Shown here: piece by piece, positions 26,444 to 34,097 of the stretch
Numbering within the stretch: position 1 is the stretch's first letter
Layout: each line of letters starts with the position of its first letter
The notes under the pieces: generated by a model
Told to the model about the DNA's origin: nothing
Database searches by the model: none
What the model saw: only the letters and a program-made list of their open reading frames with translations
From: an uncultured Oscillospiraceae bacterium
Lineage (GTDB): Bacteria > Bacillota > Clostridia > Oscillospirales > Oscillospiraceae
DNA: 37,465 nt
Assembly (NCBI GenBank): GCA_944386975.1
Contig: CALXDC010000029.1
Span: 1 to 37,465 of the forward strand
Reading direction: 5' to 3'
Translations under genes and position numbers: made by a program

Positions 26444-26701
26444 TTTTGGTTACACCGGGAAAATGGATATTTTGCGTATTGAAAGCCTGCCCTTTCAACT
26501 TATATATTTGTCTTATTTTTTTATTGAAATCTAAAATTTTTTTGATATATTAATAAGATTAATTTTACGCTCCACTGTTTTTTCTTTTTAATTTTTTGAA
26601 TATTATTTCATTAACTTCAATGATTATAGATTTTTATTCACTTCTACCGTTACATTTTCTACGGAGAAGTTACTTTTCCCGCCTCCTGTTTTATTATTTT
26701 T
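26444..26701. other. AT-rich stretch without a gene
   Basis: Very AT-rich (long T and A runs) in contrast to the GC-rich surroundings; no ORF with an SD on either strand. It contains GTTAC repeats (about 26652 and 26666) like those of the adhesin promoters, so it may hold remains of a promoter. Otherwise nothing seen. Confidence 0.5.
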
Positions 26702-27999
26702 TTAAAAAGAAACCGCTCTGTCACTTTTCGTTCCCGTGCAAAAAAGCGGCCGGACCACATAAGTCTTCCCATTGATGGTGGCGCCGTCCTTGTAGTACGT
26801 CACCACAAAGTCGTAGCTGCCGCTGCCGTCGCCGCCGAAGCCGTAGGAGGTCTCGCTGATGGCATACTTCTCCAGCGCCACGCCGTCTACAGTGAGGGTC
26901 AGCTTCTCCATGTCGTTGACAAAATCGAAGTGGTATTCCAGTTGTTGGCCACGTGCAGCTGCGCCACAGATTCGCCGTCCTCATTGATCCACACACGGGC
27001 AGCGCCGTCGGAGAGGATAATCATATACTTATTCTCAGCAGCCACGTTGGGATCTCCATTCAGGATCTCCCGGGCAGCCTCCACACCGGCCTGCAGGTTG
27101 CTGCCGGAGCGAAGCTTGTAGGAATCGGTTTCATCCTTCATATCGTTGTAATCTGTGGTCAGAACATCATCTCGCAGCGTCTCAATTGTCGTGCTGTCGA
27201 GGACAGTCAATTCAGTGGTAGAGAGAACCGGCTCATAGCCGCCGAAGATAACAACTCCTACCTTCACCGTCAGATTATGATAGCCAGCGAGAGTATTCAG
27301 AAGTCCCGCAGCTGTCTTTGTCAAATCCACCTTATCACTGCTGGTGGAGCCGTCCAGAACAAACACCACGTCCAGGTCGTCCTGATAGTCCGCCGCCGGA
27401 AGAGACAGCGTCACCTTGGACTCAAAGTTCTCATCCAGCCCGGCGGCTTCCTTGGACTTGGACAGCTCCCACTCCACAGCCTCGGGAGGCTCCACAGGGG
27501 TAGGCTCCTGGGGCTGCCCAGGCTCCTGAGAATCGCTCCCCTCCCCAGGGGTATAGACGCCGTAATCCAGGTGGCTGATCTTATCAAGAGCAGAAATGGT
27601 GACCGTACCGGCGCTAAAGTCAACAGAATATTCGCCGAGGTTCCCCTCGCCCTGGTAGGACGCCGCACCGTTCTCATCCGCGGCGAAGAATAACCAGGTG
27701 TCAACCCCGTTGTTCAGGGAGGCATCCTCTTCCGCAGCCAGCTCTTTCAGCTCACTCTGCCCGTCCTCGCTCAGATTGTCGCGCAGGAAAACCACGGCGG
27801 TGGTCGCCTGCTTCACAATGACAAAATTGGTGTCCGCTTCAATGGTGTACGTAAGATCGGACAAGTTCTCAACCTTATGAAAGTCATCCACCGTTCCTTT
27901 GTCCGCTGCGGCCGTACCCACGGCCATGGTGCCCATGCTCATAATCAGCGCAAGGAGCATGGCTAATATGCGTTTCCCTTTGTTACCAACATCATACAT
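26702..27999 (-). pseudogene. Broken second VWA surface protein
   Basis: Starts at ATG 27999 (GGAG upstream) with a signal peptide nearly like the first adhesin (ILAMLLALIMSMGTMAVGTAAA) and a VWA domain (VVFVLDGSTSS as MIDAS). At about 26935 the frame is lost: one frame ends at 26899, and a second frame (26702-26911) goes on with FDFVNDMEKLTLTVDGVALEKYAISETSYGFGGDG. The end is cut off after INGKTY, with no Cna-B repeats and no LPXTG. So frameshift or internal deletion plus truncation. If translated, it would give a secreted VWA fragment without wall anchor. Confidence 0.85.
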
Positions 28000-28021
28000 T
28001 CTCCTTCTTCTATAGAATGGA

Positions 28022-28112
28022 CTCTGTGGCGGCCGGACCGGCCTGGCGTTTTCGCTATAGCCTCCGAGCTTTGCGTCCCGGGGTTTCCCCTCGGTCTGCC
28101 CTGTTTCACACC
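28022..28112 (-). promoter_or_regulatory. Second c-di-GMP-I riboswitch copy (before the broken adhesin)
   Basis: About 90% identical by eye to the aptamer at 26066-26156 in the same strand and layout. One change falls in the highly conserved core: GGGCAGACC in place of GGGCAAACC. There is also a one-base shortening in the CTCAGGAGG segment. It may have weakened ligand binding, in step with decay of the gene it serves. Confidence 0.8.
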
Positions 28113-28160
28113 GTCTTTCCACCGGTCGTCTGCCGGTGACATCTCGCTTGTTACGGTCAC

Positions 28161-28182
28161 AGTATACACTCGCTCGGTTACT
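28161..28182 (-). promoter_or_regulatory. Putative promoter of the broken adhesin
   Basis: TATACT (28166-28161) with AGTAAC (28182-28177) at the same spacing as the promoter at 26422-26443. The leader from here to the aptamer is only about 50 nt and lacks the small ORF. Confidence 0.45.
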
Positions 28183-28398
28183 TTCAATAAATGTATATTA
28201 CCTCAAACGTATCAAAATATATGGAAAATTCCTATTAATTCTTAAAATTTTAGATATTATCTCACAATATTTGTATGATAAAAATTTTTTATCCTGTATT
28301 CTTCGCTAATATCGCCCGGATTATATTCGCATATTATGCTTATAATATACCTTTTTCCTGTTATACAGGTTACTGTTCCTTTCTTTCAAAGCATCCTT
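28183..28398. other. AT-rich stretch without a gene
   Basis: Low-GC sequence between the recombinase stop and the second adhesin promoter. No ORF with an SD; no clear terminator. Nothing else seen. Confidence 0.5.
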
Positions 28399-29907
28399 TC
28401 AGCTAATATGAAACTTTTTTGTCACCTCTTCCGACAGGCGGCAGGATAGCACCTCCCCGCGGCTGCCCGCCCCGGTTCCCAGAACCCGCGCCTCCAGCCG
28501 CAGCACCCCGGACAGTTCCCGCAGCCGCACCAAAAAAGCTCCCGGCACCGCGGTGATCTCCTCCACCGCCTCCGCCAGCGCAATTTTCTCCAGCGCCGCC
28601 TCTGCGGCCTTTGCAGCATCCGGGTCTGCCGGTTCTCTCCGGTCGGACACAGGCGGGCAGCGGCAGTCCGCCGTCGTCCGCTCCAGCTCCTCCAGGGACA
28701 AGCGTCCCTCCAGATACGCCTCCACCGCCCGGCGGCGGCGTTCCTCCTGCCGCGCCAAGGCCCGCTGCCGCATCAGCGGATCCCGGGCCGGTTCTCCCAG
28801 GGCTGCCGCCAGAATCCGCTCCCGGCTGAGGGGCAGGCAGTCCACCGCATACCGGGCGCAGGCCAGAATCACCGCCCCGTTGATTCCCGGCAGCGTGCAT
28901 CCGTCCCGCCTGCCCCGGCAGACAAAACGGACATAGGCCGTTCCGTCGGCCCGCCGGGTGCTCTTGGCCGCCAGACTACGGCCGCAGAGCCCGCAGCGGA
29001 GCTTGCCGGAGTACCAGTGTCCCCCGGCGTGGCGGCGGCCCTCCGCGCCCAGCCCCGCCCGGCGGCGCAGCTCCGCCTGCACCGCCAAAAATGTCTCACG
29101 GCTGACAACCGGCGGATGGTGGGCCGTCAGGCAGACCCGCTCCTCCTCCCCCCGGTTGACCGCCCGGTGGTGCGTAAGATAGTCCGTGGTGCGGGACTTT
29201 TTCTGCACCAGGTCCCCGCAGTATTTCTCATTGTGGAGGATGGCCAGCACCGTCTGAGACGTCCAGGCTTGCCGGGGCGGGGAAATTTCCGCCGTTGTCA
29301 GCCTGCGGGCGATGGTCCCCGCCCCCAGCCCTTCCTCCAGGCACATCCGGTAAATCTCCTCCACCACCTCCGCCTGATGGAGCTGAAGGACCAGGCGCCC
29401 CGACCGGAGCGCGTAGCCATAGGGCGCCTCTCCGAACACCACCCCCCGCCGCATGGCCTGGAGCTGCCCCCACCGGGTCCTCTGGGAAATCTTCCGGCTC
29501 TCCTCCTGGGCCACGCTGGCCATAATGGCAAGGCGGAACTCCCCGTCGCTGTCCCGGGTGTCGATGCCGTCGGTGAGGAACACCACTCCCACCCCCCGCC
29601 GCCGCAGGCGGCGGGTAATTTCCAGGGCGTCCACCGTATTGCGGGCAAACCGGGACACCTCCTTCGTGACAATGAGGTCAATTCCGCCCCACAGCGCCCG
29701 CTCCACCATCTCCATAAACCGGGGCCGCCGGTCCGCCGCCGTGCCGGACAGCCCCTCATCAGCGTAGATGCCCTCCAGCCGCCACCCCTCCCGGCCCTCG
29801 ATGTACTCCTCAAAAAATCGCCGCTGGGCCTCCAGCGAGTGGAGCTGATCCTCCTTGTCCGTGGACACTCTGCAGTAGGCCGCCACCAGCAGGCCGCTCT
29901 CCCCCAT
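28399..29907 (-). CDS. Large serine recombinase of the dpaA element (SpoIVCA-like)
   Basis: 502-residue site-specific recombinase. Resolvase catalytic domain with AAYCRVSTDKEDQLHSLEAQ (nucleophile S15), FARNTVDALE and the arginine-rich active-site region; recombinase domain (about 150-260) with EAPYGYALRSG and LAILHNEKYCGDLVQKK; zinc ribbon LRCGLCGRSL...CRGRRDGC; C-terminal coiled-coil region. Size and order match SpoIVCA of the B. subtilis skin element. The ATG at 29907 has GGAGGG 8 nt upstream. It begins only 74 bp from the right attachment repeat and is read in the same direction as the dpaA 5' part, so the dpaA promoter could also drive it. No excisionase-like gene is seen. Confidence 0.95.
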   Translation of the reverse strand: MGESGLLVAAYCRVSTDKEDQLHSLEAQRRFFEEYIEGREGWRLEGIYADEGLSGTAADRRPRFMEMVERALWGGIDLIVTKEVSRFARNTVDALEITRRLRRRGVGVVFLTDGIDTRDSDGEFRLAIMASVAQEESRKISQRTRWGQLQAMRRGVVFGEAPYGYALRSGRLVLQLHQAEVVEEIYRMCLEEGLGAGTIARRLTTAEISPPRQAWTSQTVLAILHNEKYCGDLVQKKSRTTDYLTHHRAVNRGEEERVCLTAHHPPVVSRETFLAVQAELRRRAGLGAEGRRHAGGHWYSGKLRCGLCGRSLAAKSTRRADGTAYVRFVCRGRRDGCTLPGINGAVILACARYAVDCLPLSRERILAAALGEPARDPLMRQRALARQEERRRRAVEAYLEGRLSLEELERTTADCRCPPVSDRREPADPDAAKAAEAALEKIALAEAVEEITAVPGAFLVRLRELSGVLRLEARVLGTGAGSRGEVLSCRLSEEVTKKFHIS

Positions 29908-29976
29908 TGTCTCTTCCCTCCCCATCTGCCGGATATCATAATAAAGGTAAGGAATCCTATGCGCCGGTCCCTTGGG

Positions 29977-30360
29977 CTATGCAGTGGGGACTGCATTGGC
30001 CACCTGCAGCTCCTCCCGGAGAAAATAGTCCAACAGCTCCACTCCCGCCGTCCGGGCGGACCGCTCCACAGCCGGATCCACCCGACCGCCCAGCACCACC
30101 CGACCGCCGCCGCTCACCAGCGGCCACAGCTCCTCCAGCCGGAGTTCTCCCCGGCAGAGGTTCAGATGCACCCCGTCCCGGCTCACCGGCTGAGGCAGCA
30201 CCACGATCTCGCCGGAGGCTGCCTCAGCCAGCGGTGGTTCCGCCTCCGGCGGCGCCAGCCCCCAGGTATGTACGCGGTGCCCCTCCTCCCGGAACAGCTC
30301 CGCCAGATACAACTGCCGGGGATCGCCCCCCAGCACAGACACGCTTCGCTTCACTTCCAT
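29977..30360 (-). CDS. dpaA: Dipicolinate synthase subunit A, N-terminal half (interrupted gene, 5' part)
   Basis: 127 codons coding the N-terminal domain of DpaA: VSVLGGDPRQLYLAELFREEGH (compare the VIGGDARQ start of B. subtilis DpaA), LPQPVSRDGVHLN, ELWPLVSGGGRVVLGG and ending LLDYFLREELQVANAVPTA, after which the element supplies a TAG stop. The rest of the protein is at 19912-20399, continuing VPTA-EGALAAAM. The ATG at 30360 lies right after GGGAGGG; a GTG at 30354 has better SD spacing. Both halves are open and in phase, so the gene is interrupted, not decayed. Confidence 0.92.
   Translation of the reverse strand: MEVKRSVSVLGGDPRQLYLAELFREEGHRVHTWGLAPPEAEPPLAEAASGEIVVLPQPVSRDGVHLNLCRGELRLEELWPLVSGGGRVVLGGRVDPAVERSARTAGVELLDYFLREELQVANAVPTA
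29979..29996 (+). repeat. Right attachment site of the dpaA element, with dyad
   Basis: The repeat core GCAGTGGGGA (29981-29990) lies inside a perfect inverted repeat ATGCAGT-GGGG-ACTGCAT (29979-29996). The dyad centre (GG) is a natural crossover dinucleotide for a serine recombinase; it is not self-complementary, so it would set direction. Confidence 0.7.
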
Positions 30361-30373
30361 CCCTCCCTTAGCC

Positions 30374-30402
30374 CATAGTATGGCGTGCCGCCGCCGCTGG
30401 TG
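30374..30402 (-). promoter_or_regulatory. Possible mother-cell (SigK/SigE-like) promoter of dpaA
   Basis: Minus strand: CACC (30402-30399), 16-nt spacer and CATACTATG (30382-30374), close to the SigK form mACm-N16-CATAnnnTA; CATACTAT also resembles a SigE -10. It lies only 13 nt before the ATG, so the leader would be unusually short. A GC-rich match of this kind could be chance. Confidence 0.35.
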
Positions 30403-30428
30403 CAGGGGAAACGGGAGCATCCTTTCTG

Positions 30429-30472
30429 TTGACAAGTGTAGACTCTCCTGCTACAATATGTTTACAGATGTC
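30429..30472 (+). promoter_or_regulatory. blaI promoter with BlaI-type operators
   Basis: -35 TTGACA (30429-30434), 17-nt spacer, -10 TACAAT (30452-30457). BlaI/MecI-like ACA..TGT dyads overlap it: ACAAGTGTA (30432-30440), TACAATATGT (30452-30461) and TACAGATGT (30463-30471). This suggests BlaI represses its own operon. It is divergent from dpaA. Confidence 0.75.
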
Positions 30473-30495
30473 ATCACAAGGGAGGGGGAACGGGC

Positions 30496-30888
30496 ATGAC
30501 CGAGGACGGCATCCGTCTGACACAGGCGGAGTGGAGCGTGATGGAGTACTTGTGGGATGAGGGACCCCGGACAGGCCGGGAGATAACGGAGCGGATGGCC
30601 CGGCGCTGCGGGTGGAGCCGGAGCACCACCCTCACCCTGCTGGGCCGTCTGGAGGCCAAGGGAGCGGTGAAGAGCGCCCCTGCGGAGCGGGGGCCCAAGG
30701 TATTTTCGCCTCTTCTGCAGAGGGAGGCCGCCGCCCTGCGGGAGACAGAGGATTTTCTCAGCCGGGTATATCAGGGGAGTCTGAGTCTGATGGTCAGCGC
30801 TCTGACCAGGAAGCAGGCGCTGCCCCGGGAGGAATTGGATCAGCTCTACGCGCTGCTGAAGGGATTGGAGGAAGAGGGACATGATTGA
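30496..30888 (+). CDS. blaI: BlaI/MecI/CopY family repressor
   Basis: 130-residue winged-helix repressor: LTQAEWSVMEYLWDEGPRTGREI, STTLTLLGRLEAKGAV and KVFSPLL, followed by a helical dimerization tail. Length is usual. In the bla/mec systems a BlaR1 sensor protease causes BlaI removal on beta-lactam binding. Here the neighbouring blaR1 (8-nt overlap) is broken, so BlaI may be a constitutive repressor or answer to another signal. AGGGAGGGGGAA precedes the ATG. Confidence 0.9.
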   Translation: MTEDGIRLTQAEWSVMEYLWDEGPRTGREITERMARRCGWSRSTTLTLLGRLEAKGAVKSAPAERGPKVFSPLLQREAAALRETEDFLSRVYQGSLSLMVSALTRKQALPREELDQLYALLKGLEEEGHD

Positions 30889-32136
30889 ATGGGCGGCGGC
30901 CTCCAGCGTATTGATTCTGGTGGTGCTGGTCCTGCGCCGGTGCCTGATGGGAAACATCAGCCTGCGGCTGCAATACGGCCTGTGGGCGCTGGTTTTGCTG
31001 CGGCTGCTGGTACCGTTGAGTTTCGGCGGCACGGCAATCAGCGTTCTCAACCTCGTGGAGAGAGCGGACATTCCCCCCGGGACGGGGAGCTGTGCTGCGA
31101 CGAGGCCGTGGTGAAGCGTCTCGGCGAGAGGGAGCGGGCGGCCTACGGCCGCACCCTGCTGGCCGTCACCTGCCGAAACCCCGCCGGCCCGCTGCTGATC
31201 GCCACCAGCATGACAGGCGGCAGGGATATCCGGCAGCACATTGTCCTGCTGGCCAAACGCCCCCGGACGGCATCCTGCACGCTTGCGGCGGTGCTTCTCA
31301 TTGCCGCCGCGGCGGTGGGCTGCACCTTCACCGGGGCCAGGCAGGAGAACGCCGCCCCCTGGGAATGGGCGCAGGACATGACGGCGGAGAGACTGGCGGA
31401 GGAGAACAAGGGCTTCGACACGGAACAATTGGCGCGGATTCTCAGCGATCTGGAGGAGGCGGATTTTACGCCGGACCCGTCCTTTTCCGGCGGCGCCTGT
31501 ATCCTGGTGGTAAACGACCGGGGCGCCCAGTACGCCTTCCATCTGACAGAGGAATCGGAAGACACCTGGCTGGAGTTTGAGGGCGATTTCTGGCGGGTGG
31601 CGTATCCGGCCCTCCACGCCTTCGTCAAAAAGTATGACGCCCCTCTCTCCGTTCAAACCGTCGCTTCTGCCGACCTGGACCGGGACGGGGAGGCGGAACA
31701 GGCGGTCGTGCTGGAGATGGAGGACGGCCTCTGGCTGCTGGAGATCCGCAAGCAGGACGGCGCCGTGCTGCTGCAGACGGCGTTCAGTCAGTCCCATACC
31801 GGCTGGAACACGGTCTATCTCTACACAGATCCCCTCAGCGGTGCGCAGTCCCTGCTGCGCTACAGCCCCTACGCCTCCACCGGCCTGGCCGCCTACTCCT
31901 ACACGCTCTTTTCTCTGGAGGGCGGGAAGGAGACGGTGCTGGAGGAGGGCGGCGTGTCCTTTTCCTTCGATCAGGTCCAGGAGGTTCAGGAGGAGCTGCG
32001 CGCCTTCGCCGGTCAGGTCAACGGCCTGCTGCAGCACAGCTCGCTGCTTTTGAGCACCCAGGACGGGGCCCTGATCATCGGTCCCGGTAAGGAGGGAGTC
32101 TGTCTGGAGCACCTGGATGGTCTGGAGCATTTTTAA
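30881..32136 (+). pseudogene. blaR1 (M56 peptidase) remnant with internal deletion and frameshift
   Basis: The N-terminus is intact (membrane helices in IEWAAASSVLILVVLVLRR and LRLQYGLWALVLLRLLVPL), but after about 65 codons (near 31075) the frame shifts and the sequence jumps to RDGELCCDEAVVKRLGERERAAYGRTLL, a segment that in M56 proteases follows the HExxH helix. The zinc-binding HExxH part and its flanks are missing. The remaining frame continues to TAA 32136 with a membrane helix (TAAVLLIAAAAVGCTFTG-like) and a large extracellular domain (DMTAERLAEENKGF...). It cannot be an active protease. A restart giving a membrane-bound sensor domain is possible but without evidence. Confidence 0.85.
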
Positions 32137-32145
32137 GAAAAAAAG

Positions 32146-32175
32146 ACCGCTGCAGAGCGATTGCTCTGCAGCGGT
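32146..32175. terminator. Bidirectional terminator between blaR1 remnant and dacF-like gene
   Basis: 12-bp perfect stem (32147-32158 with 32163-32174, extended by A-T) with a T-rich tail to the right and an A run to the left (T run on the minus strand), serving convergent genes. Confidence 0.93.
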
Positions 32176-32183
32176 TCTTTGTC

Positions 32184-33599
32184 TCACCGGCGCTTGCGGC
32201 CCCGGTAATTGCTGCGATACCCGCCGTATCCGCCGCCCCGGCCGTAGCGGCGGCGGCGCCGTCCGGAGGTTTTTACCAGAATCAGAATGACCAGAATCAC
32301 CGCCACCACGGCGATGGCCCCCAGCTGGACCTCCCGGCGGGAGACAAACTCCGTCACATCCCGGCGGAACACCAGCAGCCGGGAGGCGGCTACATCGTCC
32401 TGGGCCAGCAGATCCACGGTGGCGTATTCCACCTCTCCGTAGCTCACCGTCAGCTGCCCCAGCACGTCGCCCTTGGACACCGGGGCCTCCACCTCCTCGC
32501 TGGGGTAGAACTCCGTCAGCGTCAGGTCCTCCACGTCCAGATCCTTGGGCAGCAGCCGTTCCACATCCTTGGCAGGCTGAACCACCACATGGTCAATCTC
32601 CGACAGGGAGACCTTCACCTCCCCCATGAAGCTCTTGGTGGTGAGGATGGTCTTGCGGCTGAAGTTGTCAAAGCCCCAGTCAAAGAGCTTGATCATGCCG
32701 GAAAAGCTCTGATTATCGCTGTTTCCGTTTTCATCGGTAACGGTATCCGCCCCCAGGATAACCCCCAGGAGGGACCGCCCGTCCTTGGTGGCGGTGGAGA
32801 TGAGGCAGTTGCCGGCGGGGGTGGTGGTGCCGGTCTTGATGCCCTGGGCAGCGGAGTAGACATAGCCCCGGCCCCGGTAGGGGCTCAGGAGCAGATTGGT
32901 GGTATAGAGGGTCCGCTCCCCGTGATACTGGGTGCCGTCGGCGGCGGTGGTGGCCGGGAGGGTGAAATAGGCAGTATCGGCGATGGGCATGAAATTTTCA
33001 TGGGCCATGGCCGCCTTGGTGATGAGGTACATGTCCCAGGCGGTGGTGTAGTGGTCGTCGTCGTGGAGGCCGCTGGTATTGACGAAATGGGTGTCCTCAC
33101 AGCCCAGCGCCTGGGCTTTGGCGTTCATGGCCGCTACAAAAGCGTCGATGCTGCCGGACACAGCCTCTGCCAGAATGTTGCAGGCCTCGTTGGCCGACAC
33201 CACCATCACGCAGTAAAGAAGGTCCTGGACGGTGAGGGTCTCCCCCACCTTCAGATCTGCGGTACTGGCGTTGTCCGGCACCGGGTCCAGGGCCGAGGCC
33301 GTGGCGGTGATCTCCTGGTCCATGGTCAGCTTGCCGCTGTCCACCGCCTCCAGCACCAGGAGAGTGGACATGATTTTGGTAAGGCTGGCGGGATAGAGCC
33401 GCTCATGGATGTTGTCCTGATGGAGAATCTCCTCTGTCTCCGGGTCGATGAGGAGGGATGCCTTGGCCGGGATTTCAATGGTGGGCATGACCACCACCCC
33501 GTCCTCCTCCGTCTCCTCCGCGGCGGCGAAGGGGGTCAGCACGGTGACGAACGTCAGGATACACAGGAAAAAAACAGAGAGAAGACGACGATTTTTCAT
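32184..33599 (-). CDS. D-alanyl-D-alanine carboxypeptidase (DacF-like, S11 family)
   Basis: 471-residue low-molecular-weight PBP. Signal peptide (1-27), catalytic domain with SLTK (S72-K75), SANE (S135-N137) and KTGT (255-258), then the PBP5-type C-terminal beta domain, and a membrane helix (about 430-450, LGAIAVVAVILVILILV). The tail ends in a very basic, Gly/Tyr/Arg-rich stretch (RRRRRYGRGGGYGGYRSNYRGRKRR). It trims the last D-Ala of peptidoglycan stems outside the membrane. DacF in bacilli works in the forespore; whether this one is vegetative or sporulation-linked is not clear. GGAG lies 8 nt before the ATG at 33599. Confidence 0.93.
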   Translation of the reverse strand: MKNRRLLSVFFLCILTFVTVLTPFAAAEETEEDGVVVMPTIEIPAKASLLIDPETEEILHQDNIHERLYPASLTKIMSTLLVLEAVDSGKLTMDQEITATASALDPVPDNASTADLKVGETLTVQDLLYCVMVVSANEACNILAEAVSGSIDAFVAAMNAKAQALGCEDTHFVNTSGLHDDDHYTTAWDMYLITKAAMAHENFMPIADTAYFTLPATTAADGTQYHGERTLYTTNLLLSPYRGRGYVYSAAQGIKTGTTTPAGNCLISTATKDGRSLLGVILGADTVTDENGNSDNQSFSGMIKLFDWGFDNFSRKTILTTKSFMGEVKVSLSEIDHVVVQPAKDVERLLPKDLDVEDLTLTEFYPSEEVEAPVSKGDVLGQLTVSYGEVEYATVDLLAQDDVAASRLLVFRRDVTEFVSRREVQLGAIAVVAVILVILILVKTSGRRRRRYGRGGGYGGYRSNYRGRKRR

Positions 33600-33618
33600 G
33601 GCATACTCCGGTTCCTTA

Positions 33619-33685
33619 TGATATACTACCAGATAGCAGTACGAATTTCTGACAAAATGCGACAGTAAACATAAGTAGTATATCA
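33619..33685. promoter_or_regulatory. Symmetric divergent promoter region (dacF-like / comEA-like)
   Basis: TGATATACTAC (33619-33629) and GTAGTATATCA (33675-33685) form a perfect 11-bp inverted repeat 45 bp apart. Each strand thus reads GTAGTATATCA about 20-23 nt before a start codon, as a shared -10-like element. No clear SigA -35 is found for either, so the sigma factor is open. Confidence 0.45.
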
Positions 33686-33707
33686 AATTCTATGTAGGAG
33701 TTCAACC

Positions 33708-34097
33708 GTGAAGGCCAGGAGATTTTTTACAAAAAGTGAATGGGGCCTTCTGGTTTTGACCGCCATTTTTCTCTGCCTGCTGGTAACCGCCGCCCGGGCC
33801 GGAGACCACAGAGGCAGCTGGGATTACCGCATTCTTTCCAGCGCTTCCCGGACGGACGTCACCCCGGAGGAGGCGCCGCCGGTCAATCTCAACACCGCGG
33901 ACGCGGAGGAGCTGGACACTCTGCCCGGTATCGGACCGGTGCTGGCGGAGCGGATCATTGCCTGGCGGGAAGAATTCGGCCCCTTCACGGAGATCGGGCA
34001 GCTATTGGAGGTCAGCGGCATCGGCGAAGCCACCCTGACGGACCTCCAGGGCCTGGTCACCGTGGAGGAATCGCAGACACAGGAGGAACCGGAATGA
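33708..34097 (+). CDS. ComEA-like helix-hairpin-helix protein
   Basis: 129 residues: N-terminal membrane anchor (about 11-31), short linker, and a ComEA-type double HhH domain: VNLNTADAEELDTLPGIGPVLAERIIAWREEFGPF...LLEVSGIGEATLTDL. ComEA binds DNA on the outside of the membrane during uptake in competent bacteria; no comEB/comEC lies here. GTG start with GTAGGAG 8 nt upstream. It overlaps the response regulator (ATGA), so it belongs to that operon. Confidence 0.85.
   Translation: MKARRFFTKSEWGLLVLTAIFLCLLVTAARAGDHRGSWDYRILSSASRTDVTPEEAPPVNLNTADAEELDTLPGIGPVLAERIIAWREEFGPFTEIGQLLEVSGIGEATLTDLQGLVTVEESQTQEEPE

Larger units (their letters stand above)
20390..29990. mobile_element. Intervening element splitting dpaA (skin-type, serine-recombinase based)
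   Basis: Bounded by direct repeats of GCAGTGGGGA (20390-20399 and 29981-29990), located where the two dpaA halves break. Exact recombination removes 9591 bp and joins codon phase GTC-CCC-ACT-GC to GCC-GAG, restoring a 285-codon dpaA (126 codons from the 5' part plus 159 from the 3' part; B. subtilis DpaA is of like length). Cargo: large serine recombinase next to the right repeat, an LPXTG adhesin, a small ORF, a broken adhesin, two c-di-GMP-I riboswitch-like leaders. Elements of this kind are known in sigK (skin) and in spoVFB of some bacilli. Excision during sporulation is inferred, not shown. Confidence 0.88.

Noticed and set aside
19912-30360. dpaA as an ordinary pseudogene broken by a random insertion
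   Set aside because: Both parts stay in frame and in phase, the repeats are exact, and the recombinase looks intact, which fits a reversible interruption better. It remains possible if the strain no longer sporulates.
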